Positions 7,961 through 16,648 of a DNA stretch of 64,000 nt are shown here, in pieces. The translations under genes were made by a program, and so were the position numbers. Source of the DNA: an uncultured Flavobacteriaceae bacterium (GTDB lineage Bacteria; Bacteroidota; Bacteroidia; Flavobacteriales; Flavobacteriaceae); contig CANMSA010000014.1 of NCBI GenBank assembly GCA_947500385.1, positions 124,001-188,000 on the forward strand. Direction: 5' to 3'. Numbering within the stretch: position 1 is the stretch's first letter; every line of letters starts with the position of its first letter. The notes under the pieces are model-generated. The model saw nothing but the letters and a program-made list of their open reading frames with translations. It made no database searches and had not been told where the DNA came from.

Positions 7961-8963
7961 AGGAGAGGTTTTTTACGAGCAGTTCATGCGCAACCAAGTA
8001 TTCTGCTATTTGCACCGCATTAGTAGCCGCCCCTTTTCGAAGATTATCGGAAACAATCCACATATTCAGTGTATTTCGCTGGGTTTCGTCCCTTCGAATT
8101 CTTCCCACAAAAACCTCGTCCTTATTATGGGCGTATATAGGCATCGGATAGGTATTGGTGTCCGGGTTGTCCTGTACCGTAACCCCAGGGGTATCGTTCA
8201 AAAGGCGGCGAACTTCATTCAGTTCAAAATCATTTTCGAATTCTACGTTGACCGATTCGGAATGCCCTCCTGCGGTAGGAATGCGTACCGCTGTGGCCGA
8301 AACCGAAAAAGTACGGTCGTTCAAAATCTTTTGCGGTTCCCTGGCGAGTTTCATTTCTTCCTTGGTATACCCGTTTTCTAAAAAAACATCGCAATGGGGC
8401 AGCGCATTCCTGCCAATGGGATAAGGGTAGGCCATTTCGCCTTCCACACCGGCAATTTCATTCTCTAACTGGCGAACTGCCTTTATTCCAGTACCGGAGA
8501 CCGATTGGTAGGTAGAGACCACGACCCGTTTCATTTGATATTTTTTATGCAAGGGTGCGAGTGCCATCACCATTTGTATGGTAGAACAATTGGGATTGGC
8601 AATAATTTTATCTTCGGTTGTCAGCTCTTCCGCATTTATTTCGGGGACAATCAGTTTTTTGGTGGGGTCCATACGCCAAGCAGAGGAATTATCTACCACG
8701 GTGGTCCCAACTTCTGCGAATTTGGGCGCCCATTCCAAAGAGGTGTCCCCGCCAGCTGAAAAAATGGCCAATTGCGGTCTCGCCGCAAGCGCATCGGATA
8801 GGCCAATAATTGAATATTCTTCTCCATTGAATTCAAGGGTTTTACCTATGGATCGTTCCGAAGCGACCAGCAATAATTCCGATATGGGAAAATTACGTTC
8901 TGCCAGCACTTTCAGCATTACCTCACCCACCATTCCGGTGGCCCCGACTACAGCTACTTTCAT
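7950..8963 (-). CDS. asd: aspartate-semialdehyde dehydrogenase
   Basis: 337 residues. The enzyme reduces aspartyl-4-phosphate to aspartate semialdehyde with NADPH, the branch point to lysine/diaminopimelate, threonine and methionine. The N-terminal VVGATGMVGEVM is the NADP-binding loop, the nucleophile is C126 in ANPNCSTIQ, and the acid/base histidine lies in RIPTAGGHSESVNVEF. Length is normal. Its 3' end overlaps the ABM-domain gene by 11 bases. The gene begins a short minus-strand operon, separated from mscL by the terminator at 9077-9124. Confidence 0.96.
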   Translation of the reverse strand: MKVAVVGATGMVGEVMLKVLAERNFPISELLLVASERSIGKTLEFNGEEYSIIGLSDALAARPQLAIFSAGGDTSLEWAPKFAEVGTTVVDNSSAWRMDPTKKLIVPEINAEELTTEDKIIANPNCSTIQMVMALAPLHKKYQMKRVVVSTYQSVSGTGIKAVRQLENEIAGVEGEMAYPYPIGRNALPHCDVFLENGYTKEEMKLAREPQKILNDRTFSVSATAVRIPTAGGHSESVNVEFENDFELNEVRRLLNDTPGVTVQDNPDTNTYPMPIYAHNKDEVFVGRIRRDETQRNTLNMWIVSDNLRKGAATNAVQIAEYLVAHELLVKNLSYDS

Positions 8964-9076
8964 TACTTTCTATTTAGACTACAAAAGTAGGGTAAGAACC
9001 GATAGTGAACAAGGAATAGAAAGGAATAATTTAATTTATAACAAAATGTTATAAATATCACAATCGGTTTTGTAAA

Positions 9077-9124
9077 AGAAAAAACCCTACCTGTTCGATT
9101 TTTACATCTCGGGGTAGGGCTTTT
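9077..9124 (-). terminator. terminator of mscL
   Basis: On the minus strand AAGCCCTACC and GGTAGGGTTTT pair around a roughly 20-base loop, followed by a T-rich tract. It is placed between the mscL stop and the asd start. Confidence 0.7.
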
Positions 9125-9180
9125 AGTTGGTTATTATAGTGTAGCGGTTACCATCGTTGCTCTTAGGAGCAATTAGGGTA

Positions 9181-9585
9181 CTACTTTTTTAGGCTATCTC
9201 TAATTTCGGCCAACAACTCTTCCGCGGTCGGTCCTGCAGGTGCTTCTGGCTCTGGGGGTGTTTTTGTTTTGTTATAGGCTTTCACAATTAGGAACATTAC
9301 AAAACCAACAATCAATAAGTTTATAATGGTATTGATCCAAGCTCCGTAAGCAATCACTGCCCCACCAGCTTCTTGAGCGGCTGCAAGGGTATCGTACTCT
9401 TTTCCATCCATCGCAAAGTGAAGATCGGCAAAGTCCATTCCTCCAGCAAAATAGCCTACGAAAGGCATTGCGATATTGTTTACAAACCCGGTAATAACAG
9501 CACCGAGTGCTCCGGCCATGATAACTGCAACCGCAAAATCAATTACGTTACCAGTCATGATGAAATCCTTAAACTCTTTTAACAT
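9181..9585 (-). CDS. mscL: large-conductance mechanosensitive channel
   Basis: 134 residues. MscL is the homopentameric inner-membrane safety valve that opens under hypo-osmotic tension. The N terminus MLKEFKDFIMTGNVIDFAVAV contains the amphipathic S1 helix, then TM1 with the tightly packed AVIMAGALGAVI glycine/alanine gate, a periplasmic loop (about 50-75), TM2 (TIINLLIVGFVMFLIVKAY) and a C-terminal helix ending EELLAEIRDSLKK that forms the cytoplasmic bundle. Length and order match the family. It is a single-gene unit ended by the hairpin at 9077-9124. Confidence 0.97.
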   Translation of the reverse strand: MLKEFKDFIMTGNVIDFAVAVIMAGALGAVITGFVNNIAMPFVGYFAGGMDFADLHFAMDGKEYDTLAAAQEAGGAVIAYGAWINTIINLLIVGFVMFLIVKAYNKTKTPPEPEAPAGPTAEELLAEIRDSLKK

Positions 9586-9660
9586 TATAGTGTTTTTAAT
9601 TGGTTAATAGTACCGCAATTTAATGAAAAAAAAGAATCATAACAAAATGTTAATACACTT

Positions 9661-10770
9661 TTAGTGGCCTATGAATACGCGCTTTACTCGTTGTGAAATA
9701 CCTGTCAACAACTCATAAGAGATGGTATTGGCAGTGGCGGCGAAATTTTCGGCGCTTGCGCCTTTGCCGAAAAGAAGAACTTCGTCACCCTCCTTGCATT
9801 CTATATCGGTAATGTCTATCATGATCATGTCCATACAAACATTGCCGATAATCATTGCCTTTTTATCATGTACAAATACATAAGTTGCGCCATTTCCATA
9901 CTGCCTCCCAATGCCATCGGCATGCCCTATGGGCAAAGTGGCTATTACTTGATGGCCATTGGCCTTAAACGCTCTGTTGTAACCAACGCTTTCACCGGGT
10001 TCTATGCGATGTATTTGTGAAATTATAGTCTTTAAGGTGGCGACCGGTTTTAATTCTTGATCGAATTTAGCTTCGTTTCCAAACCCGTAGAGTCCTATTC
10101 CGCTCCGGACCATATCGTATTGCGCGGCTGGATAGTTAAGGATTCCGGAAGTATTTAGAAGATGTTGCAATGGGCGGTAGCCCAATTTGGGATGAAACGC
10201 CGTGGTAATTTTTTCAAAGGAGGATATTTGCCCCTCGGTAAACCTCGCCTCGTCCAAATCGTCCGAGGCGGCCAAGTGCGAAAAAATGGCTTCTACCTTT
10301 ATCTCGTCCCTATCGCTCAGGCATTCCATAATATGCGCTACATCGTTTTCACAAAAGCCCAAACGGTTTAAGCCGGTATTGAACTTCAAATGAACAGGAT
10401 ATTTTTTTTGATCTAATTTTTGGGCCGCCGCCAAGAACAACCGCAAAATGCGAGGGGAGTAAATGCTTGGCTCCAAGCAGCTTTCGATCATTGCCTCGAA
10501 GTTCGTTGGTTGCGGCTGCAGTACCAATATAGGTCTTGAAATACCAGCCTCGCGGAGCGCTACACCTTCTTTCACATAGGCCACGGAAAAATAGTCGACA
10601 CCTAAGGTTTCCAATTTGAATGCGATTTTCGTGGCATCGCTTCCGTATGCGAACGCTTTTACGACTGCCATGAACTTGGTTTCGGGTGCCACCTTGCTTC
10701 GTAGATATCGATAGTTATGGGCAAGTGCATCCAAATCGATTTCAAGAACGGTTTCTTGGGCCTTAGCCAT
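9661..10770 (-). CDS. alr: alanine racemase
   Basis: A PLP enzyme that makes D-alanine for peptidoglycan. Counting from the ATG at 10770, the PLP-binding lysine is K38 in AVVKAFAYGSD, and the catalytic tyrosine lies in SVGYNRAF; GNVCMDMIMID and TLPIGHADG are the usual C-terminal beta-domain motifs. The total is 369 residues, the normal size. A further in-frame start lies at 10809, but it would overlap tdk by 47 bases and add a non-conserved leader, so the inner ATG is preferred. This still overlaps tdk by eight bases, giving a coupled tdk-alr operon. Confidence 0.95.
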   Translation of the reverse strand: MAKAQETVLEIDLDALAHNYRYLRSKVAPETKFMAVVKAFAYGSDATKIAFKLETLGVDYFSVAYVKEGVALREAGISRPILVLQPQPTNFEAMIESCLEPSIYSPRILRLFLAAAQKLDQKKYPVHLKFNTGLNRLGFCENDVAHIMECLSDRDEIKVEAIFSHLAASDDLDEARFTEGQISSFEKITTAFHPKLGYRPLQHLLNTSGILNYPAAQYDMVRSGIGLYGFGNEAKFDQELKPVATLKTIISQIHRIEPGESVGYNRAFKANGHQVIATLPIGHADGIGRQYGNGATYVFVHDKKAMIIGNVCMDMIMIDITDIECKEGDEVLLFGKGASAENFAATANTISYELLTGISQRVKRVFIGH

Positions 10771-11407
10771 TTGCTTTTCTTTGATTGGGGTTGATTTGTT
10801 CGGCCTCAACGTTCATTTGACTTACCTTTTCCTTTAGCATGGCCTTATAGAAAGCTGCCCGACTCAGGGGTTCGTATGCTTCCGTTTCCCCGAGCATGAC
10901 CAGTTTGTCGTTACTCGATTTTCGAAAGCTATAATTGGCCAAATTTCCCGTACGCGTGCAAATAGCATGTACTTTGGTTACATATTCCGCGGTCGCCATC
11001 AATGCCGGCATTGGCCCAAAGGGATTCCCTTTAAAGTCCATATCGAGCCCTGCCACCACCACGCGAACGCCTTTGTTCGCTAAATCGTTACAGACCGTTA
11101 CAATTTCATCATCGAAGAATTGGGCTTCATCTATTCCTACTACCTGGCAGCCATCGGCCAACAGACGTATGTTGGCAGCGGCCGGTACCGGGGTAGACCT
11201 TATCTCGTTCGAATCGTGGGAAACCACCATATCATCGTGGTATCGGGTATCGACCATCGGTTTAAAAATCTCCACCTTTTGCTTGGCAAATTGTGCTCTT
11301 TTAAGCCTGCGAATCAGTTCCTCGGTCTTTCCAGAGAACATAGAGCCACAGATGACCTCTATCCACCCGAATTGTTCTTTATGGTTAACCGTATTTTCGA
11401 GAAACAT
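10763..11407 (-). CDS. tdk: thymidine kinase (type II)
   Basis: 214 residues. It phosphorylates thymidine in the salvage pathway. The P-loop GSMFSGKTEE is at residues 21-30, DEAQFF at 93-98 with the catalytic Glu94, and the lasso region follows C150. Many family members bind zinc through two CxxC pairs; here the region reads AICTRTGNLANYSFRK and only one of the cysteines remains, so zinc is probably not bound. I recall this as common in Bacteroidota, so it need not mean loss of function. Translationally overlaps alr. Confidence 0.93.
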   Translation of the reverse strand: MFLENTVNHKEQFGWIEVICGSMFSGKTEELIRRLKRAQFAKQKVEIFKPMVDTRYHDDMVVSHDSNEIRSTPVPAAANIRLLADGCQVVGIDEAQFFDDEIVTVCNDLANKGVRVVVAGLDMDFKGNPFGPMPALMATAEYVTKVHAICTRTGNLANYSFRKSSNDKLVMLGETEAYEPLSRAAFYKAMLKEKVSQMNVEAEQINPNQRKANG

Positions 11408-11409
11408 TT

Positions 11410-11470
11410 CGTAATTTTAGACGAAAATAGAATGTTTTTTCGTTCTATTTATAAGAATGCCAAAATTACG
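11410..11470. promoter_or_regulatory. nested inverted repeats between divergent genes
   Basis: CGTAATTTT (11410-11418) is the exact inverse of AAAATTACG (11462-11470). Inside it AAATAGAA (11425-11432) pairs with TTCTATTT (11443-11450). The two nested palindromes fill the space between the divergent tdk operon and the gene at 11512, where promoters for both must lie. An operator or a cruciform is possible. Confidence 0.4.
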
Positions 11471-11511
11471 TAAAAAGGCACACCTTTTGATGTAGGTCAA
11501 AATAAAAACTG

Positions 11512-12207
11512 ATGAAGAAAAAATTAAAGGAAGAACTTCGGAAATTATCGACCGACATTATTACGGCGAGAGACTTGAACGAGATTTCGGACCTTTATGA
11601 AGTGGCGAAGACCTTATATGAGAAGCTTGCGGTACTCAAGTTCATTGAAGAGAAATTACAGGATATTGAAATAGATGTATCCAAGAACATTATAGCCGAA
11701 AAATTCGAAAAAATGGCCAATGCCGTGCTCAGTGAAAATACTTCGGTACCCGAAAGCAATCCCCATCAAGAAGATATTATGATTCCCGGGATGGATACGA
11801 TCAAGGATATGGTCTCGGAAATGCCCAGTGATACTCCGGTAGATGAGGTGCTGGCCGAGTTTTTGGGACAGCCCGATTATCTAAAGAACGACAAGGAACT
11901 TTTTATGCCTTCCAAGGAAGAGGCACAGGAAATCAAAACGCCCGAGGCACCGAAGTCGCTGAATGATAAATTAAGCAATAAGGAAATCAAAATAGACCTG
12001 AACAATCGGTTGGCATTTGTAAAACACTTGTTCGATGGGAGCACCGAAGACTACAATCGGGTGCTGTCTCAGCTAAAAACGATCGATAGCCATGAGCGTT
12101 CCATCTCATTCATTGAAAATATGGTAAAGCCCGATCATAACAATTGGCAAGGGAAAGAAGAATATGAAGAACGGTTTATGGACATTATTGAACGTAAATT
12201 TTCGTAA
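11512..12207 (+). CDS. conserved Bacteroidota protein of unknown function
   Basis: 231 soluble residues with three parts: an N-terminal helical/coiled-coil region (about 1-75, KKLKEELRKLSTDII ... LYEKLAVLKFIEEKLQDIE), an acidic disordered linker (80-155, with Pro, Met and Asp), and a C-terminal helical domain (DLNNRLAFVKHLFDG, YNRVLSQLKTIDS, EEYEERFMDIIERKF). I know the C-terminal block as widely conserved in flavobacteria, usually near rsmI as here, but no function is established to my knowledge. The gene ends in a strong terminator. Confidence 0.8.
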   Translation: MKKKLKEELRKLSTDIITARDLNEISDLYEVAKTLYEKLAVLKFIEEKLQDIEIDVSKNIIAEKFEKMANAVLSENTSVPESNPHQEDIMIPGMDTIKDMVSEMPSDTPVDEVLAEFLGQPDYLKNDKELFMPSKEEAQEIKTPEAPKSLNDKLSNKEIKIDLNNRLAFVKHLFDGSTEDYNRVLSQLKTIDSHERSISFIENMVKPDHNNWQGKEEYEERFMDIIERKFS

Positions 12208-12228
12208 AATCGTAAAACAAAACAATAT

Positions 12229-12256
12229 AAACCCTGACGGTATCGTCAGGGTTTTT
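12229..12256 (+). terminator. rho-independent terminator
   Basis: AACCCTGACG and CGTCAGGGTT form a 10-bp perfect stem with a GTAT tetraloop, followed by TTT. It lies 20 bases after the stop at 12207. Confidence 0.88.
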
Positions 12257-12300
12257 GGTTTGGACCTACTTTTACACCTATTACAAAAGAGAGCACTCCT

Positions 12301-12669
12301 ATGAAAACAAATAAGATTGTGTTTTACACGGCTACGGGAATCCTGACTGTTATCATGCTTTTTTCAGTGTTCAATTACGTCACAAAATATGAGATGATCG
12401 CTGGCTTTTTCGAACATTTCAACTACCCTACCTACTTGGTATACCCCCTTGCCATGGCAAAAATTTTAGGACTGGTCGCGGTATGGGGAAATTTTTCGAA
12501 CTGGTTAAAAGAATGGGCCTATGCCGGTTTCTTTTTCGACACGCTATTGGCCTTTTTTGCCCACTACCTTACCGACGGCAACGGCTATAGCTTTGCCTTA
12601 GCGGCCTTAACGGCTACCCTGGTTTCCTACTTCTTTGAAAAGAAGGTCCGGAATTCATCTTTTTCCTAA
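12301..12669 (+). CDS. DoxX-like small integral membrane protein
   Basis: 122 residues with four predicted transmembrane helices: about 6-26 (IVFYTATGILTVIMLFSVF), 45-62 (VYPLAMAKILGLVAVWG), 70-88 (WAYAGFFFDTLLAFFAHYL) and 93-111. The pattern F..FNYPTYLVYPLAMAKILG followed by WAYAGF matches the DoxX/DoxD-like family of four-helix membrane proteins. Members have been linked to redox or thiosulfate metabolism in archaea, but most bacterial copies have no known role. It stands alone between a terminator and rsmI. Confidence 0.75.
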   Translation: MKTNKIVFYTATGILTVIMLFSVFNYVTKYEMIAGFFEHFNYPTYLVYPLAMAKILGLVAVWGNFSNWLKEWAYAGFFFDTLLAFFAHYLTDGNGYSFALAALTATLVSYFFEKKVRNSSFS

Positions 12670-12750
12670 AGGGAAGCTATCGAATACGAGGGCTTAGGTG
12701 CAAGGGTCGCTATCAAAACAAAAAGGCTATTTTTGATAAAATTTGAATCA

Positions 12751-13422
12751 ATGGGCAAGCTATACTTGGTACCAACTCCTATCGGAAATTTGGAAGACAT
12801 GACCTTTCGCGCCGTCAAGGTTTTGAAAACGGTAGATGTGATATTGGCCGAAGATACGCGTACCAGTGGTAAATTACTACAGCATTTTGAGGTGAAGACA
12901 CCAATGCAGAGTCATCATATGCACAATGAACACAAGACGGTAAATTTTTTGATCGAACGGCTCAAAGGAGGGGAAACCATGGCGTTGATTTCTGACGCGG
13001 GTACCCCGGCCATTTCAGACCCCGGCTTTTTGCTGACCCGGGCATGCGTCGAGAACGAAATTGAAGTCGATTGCTTGCCGGGCGCCACTGCCTTTGTTCC
13101 GGCATTGGTAAATAGTGGCCTCCCAAACGATAAGTTTGTTTTTGAAGGGTTTTTGCCTATTAAGAAAGGACGCCAGACACGCTTAACACTCTTGGCGGAA
13201 GAAACGCGTACGCTTATCTTCTATGAATCTCCCCACAAGCTATTAAAAACACTTACGCAGTTGGTCACTTATTTTGGAGCAGATCGCCCGGTTTCGGTTT
13301 CTAGGGAATTGACCAAGATGTACGAAGAAACCATTCGAGGAACCGCAGCGGAGGTGTTGGCACATTATACGCAGAAACCTCCGAAGGGAGAACTGGTCAT
13401 TGTGGTCGGGGGAAAGAAATAA
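12751..13422 (+). CDS. rsmI: 16S rRNA (cytidine-1402-2'-O)-methyltransferase
   Basis: 223 residues of the tetrapyrrole-methylase-fold family. It methylates the ribose of C1402 in the decoding centre of 16S rRNA using SAM. LVPTPIGNLEDMTFRA near the start, AEDTRTSGKLL, and LISDAGTPAISDPG (the SAM-binding loop) are family hallmarks. The ATG at 12751 is chosen over a TTG at 12733 because MGKLYLVPTPIGNL is the usual N terminus. It converges with the propeller-protein gene, sharing the hairpin at 13425-13463. Confidence 0.95.
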   Translation: MGKLYLVPTPIGNLEDMTFRAVKVLKTVDVILAEDTRTSGKLLQHFEVKTPMQSHHMHNEHKTVNFLIERLKGGETMALISDAGTPAISDPGFLLTRACVENEIEVDCLPGATAFVPALVNSGLPNDKFVFEGFLPIKKGRQTRLTLLAEETRTLIFYESPHKLLKTLTQLVTYFGADRPVSVSRELTKMYEETIRGTAAEVLAHYTQKPPKGELVIVVGGKK

Positions 13423-13424
13423 AT

Positions 13425-13463
13425 CAAAAAACCCCAGAAATACAAAAGGGCGCTTTCTGAGGT
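13425..13463 (-). terminator. hairpin terminator between convergent genes
   Basis: CCCCAGAAA (13432-13440) pairs with TTTCTGAGG (13454-13462) apart from one mismatch. On the minus strand a run of six T follows, so it mainly serves the gene at 13489-14907, and it lies just after the rsmI stop on the other strand. Confidence 0.65.
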
Positions 13464-13488
13464 CGTTTATAAGATCGTGAAGGTTTTA

Positions 13489-14907
13489 TTACCGCCTTTC
13501 AAAAATAAGTTTTGTTTCCTCACAGGGTGAAAAAGAATAGATATCACTGGCGCCCTTGCCTCCCGGCCGGTCGCTTGCAAAGTAGCCCGATAGGGACGTT
13601 TCATCTATACTGAACGAGAAATCATTACCAGCGCTATTAATAGAACTTCCTAGGTTGTTGACCTTGCCAAAAAGACGATTTTCATTCATAGATACCTCAT
13701 AGATATCCGAACCGCCATATCCGGGATGCCCGTTCGATGAAAAATAAAGAGTTTGATGCGTACTAAAGGGTGAGCTTTCATTGGCAGGAGTGTTGATTGC
13801 AGGGCCTACATTTTTTGGTGGTGAGAAGGTGCCATCTTCGTAGATATCCACTACGAAAATGTCGTTGCCTCCAATACTTCCCGGCATGTTCGAAACAAAA
13901 TAAAGTTTTGTACCATCGGGACTTACAGCAGGTTCCTCTGTGGTATAGGTGTTGCTTGTAAAAGATAGGGGAAGGGGATCGGACCAAGTATCCCCTACTT
14001 TAATGGTCTTGTAAATTTTAGATAGTTTTTCCCCATTCTCGATCATTGCGTTCGAAGGACTGCTGCGGGTGAAGTAACAGGTTTTACCGTCGGTGGTATA
14101 GGCCGATGAGGTCTCGTTATAGCGCGTATTGATTTGCGCCGATAGTTTGACGGGTACTCGTTGCGTTGCAGCGTTGATGGAATACAGATCGGAATGCTGT
14201 GCGTTGTTCTTGGTAAACCAGTTGACCTTCATTTGGGGGTCTTCTGCCGAAGCAAATACCAAATCGCCTTCTGTGTTCAAAACAGGGGAGAAATCGGCAT
14301 AAGCGGTATTGAAATCAAGATTTTGGATGCGAACGGCGCTTGTAGAAAACAAATGGCTACCTCCTTGCGTCATAGGTTTCGAAGGAATACCTTTTTCTTT
14401 TTTGGCTCTTTTTTTGGACAAGGCCAACATATGGGCGGCTTTATTGTATTTACCAACTCCTTGCAAGGCTTTTGAGTACTTGTATAGATCATCAGCGCTC
14501 ATGTGATCTCTGTGCTTTTGGTAAAGCGCATCGAACCACTGAAATGATTTATCCATACGAGTGGCATAGTAGTGTGCATTTCCGATACGTTGTAGTAACC
14601 CAAAGGTAGGTTGTGCATATTCGTCTTCTAAAACCCCTTCGTACAGGGCCGCTGCCTCTTGATAGCGCATTTTAAAAACATAACGGTCAGCGTCTTTTAA
14701 TTGTTGGGCTACGTAAAAGTCTTTACGAAGGCCGTTTAATTCGTTCGATTGGGAAGCTATTTTAGGCTTATTTTGAACGTTTTCCTCAAAATGGATGCTC
14801 GCTTGTGCATGGGGGTTTGCTTTTTTAAGGGCCTCCTGCGAATACGTACTTTGGAAACAAAAATGGGTAAGGGAAAATAGGGACAGATAGAAAACAGTCT
14901 TTTTCAT
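13489..14907 (-). CDS. TPR/PD40 beta-propeller secreted protein (PorE-like, without OmpA domain)
   Basis: 472 residues with a cleavable signal peptide (to about residue 23, STYSQ). Residues 65-190 resemble TPR-like helices (KMRYQEAAALYEGVLEDEY, GLLQRIGNAHYYA, DDLYKYSKALQGVGKY). From about 205 to 465 there are PD40/WD40-like propeller blades with YADFSPVLNTEGDLVFAS, EEPAVSPDGTKLYFVSNM and DIYEVSMNENRLFGK. This is the TPR plus propeller part of the flavobacterial PorE family of type IX secretion, but those end in a carboxypeptidase-regulatory and an OmpA peptidoglycan-binding domain that this protein lacks: it stops after the propeller and only 66 bases separate it from rsmI. It may be a shortened paralogue. 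No PorP/SprF gene is adjacent. Confidence 0.75.
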   Translation of the reverse strand: MKKTVFYLSLFSLTHFCFQSTYSQEALKKANPHAQASIHFEENVQNKPKIASQSNELNGLRKDFYVAQQLKDADRYVFKMRYQEAAALYEGVLEDEYAQPTFGLLQRIGNAHYYATRMDKSFQWFDALYQKHRDHMSADDLYKYSKALQGVGKYNKAAHMLALSKKRAKKEKGIPSKPMTQGGSHLFSTSAVRIQNLDFNTAYADFSPVLNTEGDLVFASAEDPQMKVNWFTKNNAQHSDLYSINAATQRVPVKLSAQINTRYNETSSAYTTDGKTCYFTRSSPSNAMIENGEKLSKIYKTIKVGDTWSDPLPLSFTSNTYTTEEPAVSPDGTKLYFVSNMPGSIGGNDIFVVDIYEDGTFSPPKNVGPAINTPANESSPFSTHQTLYFSSNGHPGYGGSDIYEVSMNENRLFGKVNNLGSSINSAGNDFSFSIDETSLSGYFASDRPGGKGASDIYSFSPCEETKLIFERR

Positions 14908-15294
14908 TTGGGGGAAGGTTTATATTTATGTGCATTTATTCTTACATAACTATGAAAGTCAAGTTTTAATATACAAATACGAATTTTTGTTGTAAGAACG
15001 TAAAAAAGTGATATGAAATTGTCATTTTGTGCTAAAAATATATCTTAAATTTCTGCGAACCTTTGAATAGTGTTCTTTGTTAACCCTGTTTTTTTCGCTT
15101 ACTGCAAGAGAATGATGGTTTTTCCATAGTGCGCACGCCACTATTTTGGAACATATCATAATTTGATATTTGTGTAGGGTTCGAAAAACGCTCCAAATGA
15201 ATGGTGTAAACAGTCTTTTTCACAACTTAAATGTAGGAAGAAGTAGCTCGTTGTTGTTCAAAACGAGCAAAGAAATTTAGAAACTTTGTCCAAA
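14908..15294. other. 387-base non-coding stretch
   Basis: An AT-rich gap that must hold the promoter of the propeller gene. GCTCGTT (15246-15252) pairs with AACGAGC (15262-15268), a 7-bp hairpin just beyond the stop of the Crp-like gene that may act as its terminator, though the T run is poor. I see no gene. Confidence 0.5.
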
Positions 15295-15879
15295 TTAATA
15301 GGTCGTACTTGATCGCAGTCTGCTAAAAGTTTCCGGTTTCATATTGAGGTATGATGCGAGATATTTTTGCGGTATTACCTTTAAAGCGTCCGGGCATCTT
15401 TGCATAAAAGCAATATACCGTTCCTCTGCGGACATGGTGAGGATTTCTACTTCCCGAAACAATCTTCCGAAAAGTACCTCCCTAAAAAAATGGTGCCCCC
15501 ACTTATGAAATTCCGGGAACTGTTCGAAAAGTGATTGGTAGGCGTCCAAATTAATTTTCAATAATTTGGAGGGTTTCAACGCTTCTAAGAATGTAGGGGA
15601 TGCCTGCTGTGCAATAAAAGAATCGAAAACGCCGGAAGGTCCTCCGGCATAGGAAAAACCAAGAACTACCTTTTCGCCTTTTTGGTCTAGTATATAAAGT
15701 ACCTGTACCCCTTCCAATACGAAGTAAAAATAGCGTTCAATTTTCCCTGCCTCCGTAATAAGGGTTCCTTTCGGCACCTCCGTTGTGGACCACAGTGCGC
15801 GAAACCCGACTTTTTGAGCATCCGTAAAGGGAATTTCAGAGAAAAAACTGCACAGCTGTTCAAAAGCATCATCATTCAT
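15295..15879 (-). CDS. Crp/Fnr family transcriptional regulator
   Basis: 194 residues. Residues 20-115 form a cyclic-nucleotide-binding-like beta roll (VPKGTLITEAGKIERYFYFVLEG, GFSYAGGPSGVFDSF), followed by a long dimerisation helix and a C-terminal winged helix (ERYIAFMQRCPDALKVIPQKYLASYLNMKPETFSRLR). The PEXFSRLR recognition helix is typical of Bacteroidota Crp-like sensors. The cAMP-contact Arg/Glu pattern of true Crp is not evident, so the signal is unknown. It follows the DinB-like gene by 51 bases on the same strand, and the two may be one unit. Confidence 0.85.
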   Translation of the reverse strand: MNDDAFEQLCSFFSEIPFTDAQKVGFRALWSTTEVPKGTLITEAGKIERYFYFVLEGVQVLYILDQKGEKVVLGFSYAGGPSGVFDSFIAQQASPTFLEALKPSKLLKINLDAYQSLFEQFPEFHKWGHHFFREVLFGRLFREVEILTMSAEERYIAFMQRCPDALKVIPQKYLASYLNMKPETFSRLRSSTTY

Positions 15880-15930
15880 AGGCGACCATTTGAACTACAA
15901 AAAAAGGGTTTTTCTGAACCTAAATAGGGG

Positions 15931-16521
15931 CTAAAGTTCTTTTTTTGATAGGATTTCTTTTGTTTCTTCAATTTGAACAAGATGGCGCTCTGCATGACAA
16001 AGTATGAATTCAAAAGCCTCGGGGAGGTAGAAATTAACGATACTACCAATGGCCGAAGGGATTTTCATATGACGTAGATTTTTATGCCTTCCCATGAGGA
16101 TGGCTTCTTTTAGGTGGCCGTGCAGGTGTTGAAACTGTTCAAAAGTAGGTCCTAGATGGTCTTTTCCATGCGTAGTGTCAATAGCTTCGGGCTCGAACCG
16201 TTTCATCGTTTTCATTTTCCATTTTCTGGTTTGCCCTTTTGGGCGTTGGCCATTGATAATAAAACCTTGCCAGATACGTGCCTTAAACGGTTCTTTATCG
16301 TTCTCAATTGGCTTTGCCCGGTTTAAGGCATCGGATACTTTATCAACGTAATGACCGTATGCAATGTTGAGGTGCTCTATTATTTCTAAAATGCTCCAAG
16401 CTTGTGTATTTGGAGCACTTGTCAACATATCTATGGGAAGCGATTGCAAGGAACCTATTTTTTCCATGAGGAAGTTTAAGCGTTGAATTTGGTTTTCCGC
16501 ACTGATGAATAAGGCTGCCAT
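15931..16521 (-). CDS. DinB-like four-helix-bundle protein
   Basis: 196 residues of the DinB/YfiT superfamily: long helices with the metal-site histidines in WSILEIIEHLNIAYGHYVD (about residues 42-60), near HGHLKEAI (about 134) and in LCHAERHLVQIEETKEIL (about 174-191). Members are metal-binding proteins, sometimes damage-induced or thiol-dependent S-transferases; this one cannot be assigned. The phrase HAERHLVQIEE is the usual C-terminal signature. It precedes the Crp-like regulator. Confidence 0.75.
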   Translation of the reverse strand: MAALFISAENQIQRLNFLMEKIGSLQSLPIDMLTSAPNTQAWSILEIIEHLNIAYGHYVDKVSDALNRAKPIENDKEPFKARIWQGFIINGQRPKGQTRKWKMKTMKRFEPEAIDTTHGKDHLGPTFEQFQHLHGHLKEAILMGRHKNLRHMKIPSAIGSIVNFYLPEAFEFILCHAERHLVQIEETKEILSKKEL

Positions 16522-16648
16522 GAAGTTTGTTTTTAAGGGATGAACATGTCAAAATTCTGATTTTTTAAAAAAGGAAATGTTGATGTGTATCAAGAAATGC
16601 AGTTGTGTTTGCGTATTTTAGAGGAGAATAAAAACCAGTATAGATCAG

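Noticed and set aside
13423-13488. OmpA domain in another frame after the propeller gene
   Set aside because: Only 66 bases lie before rsmI, and they hold a terminator, so no frameshifted OmpA domain can exist there.
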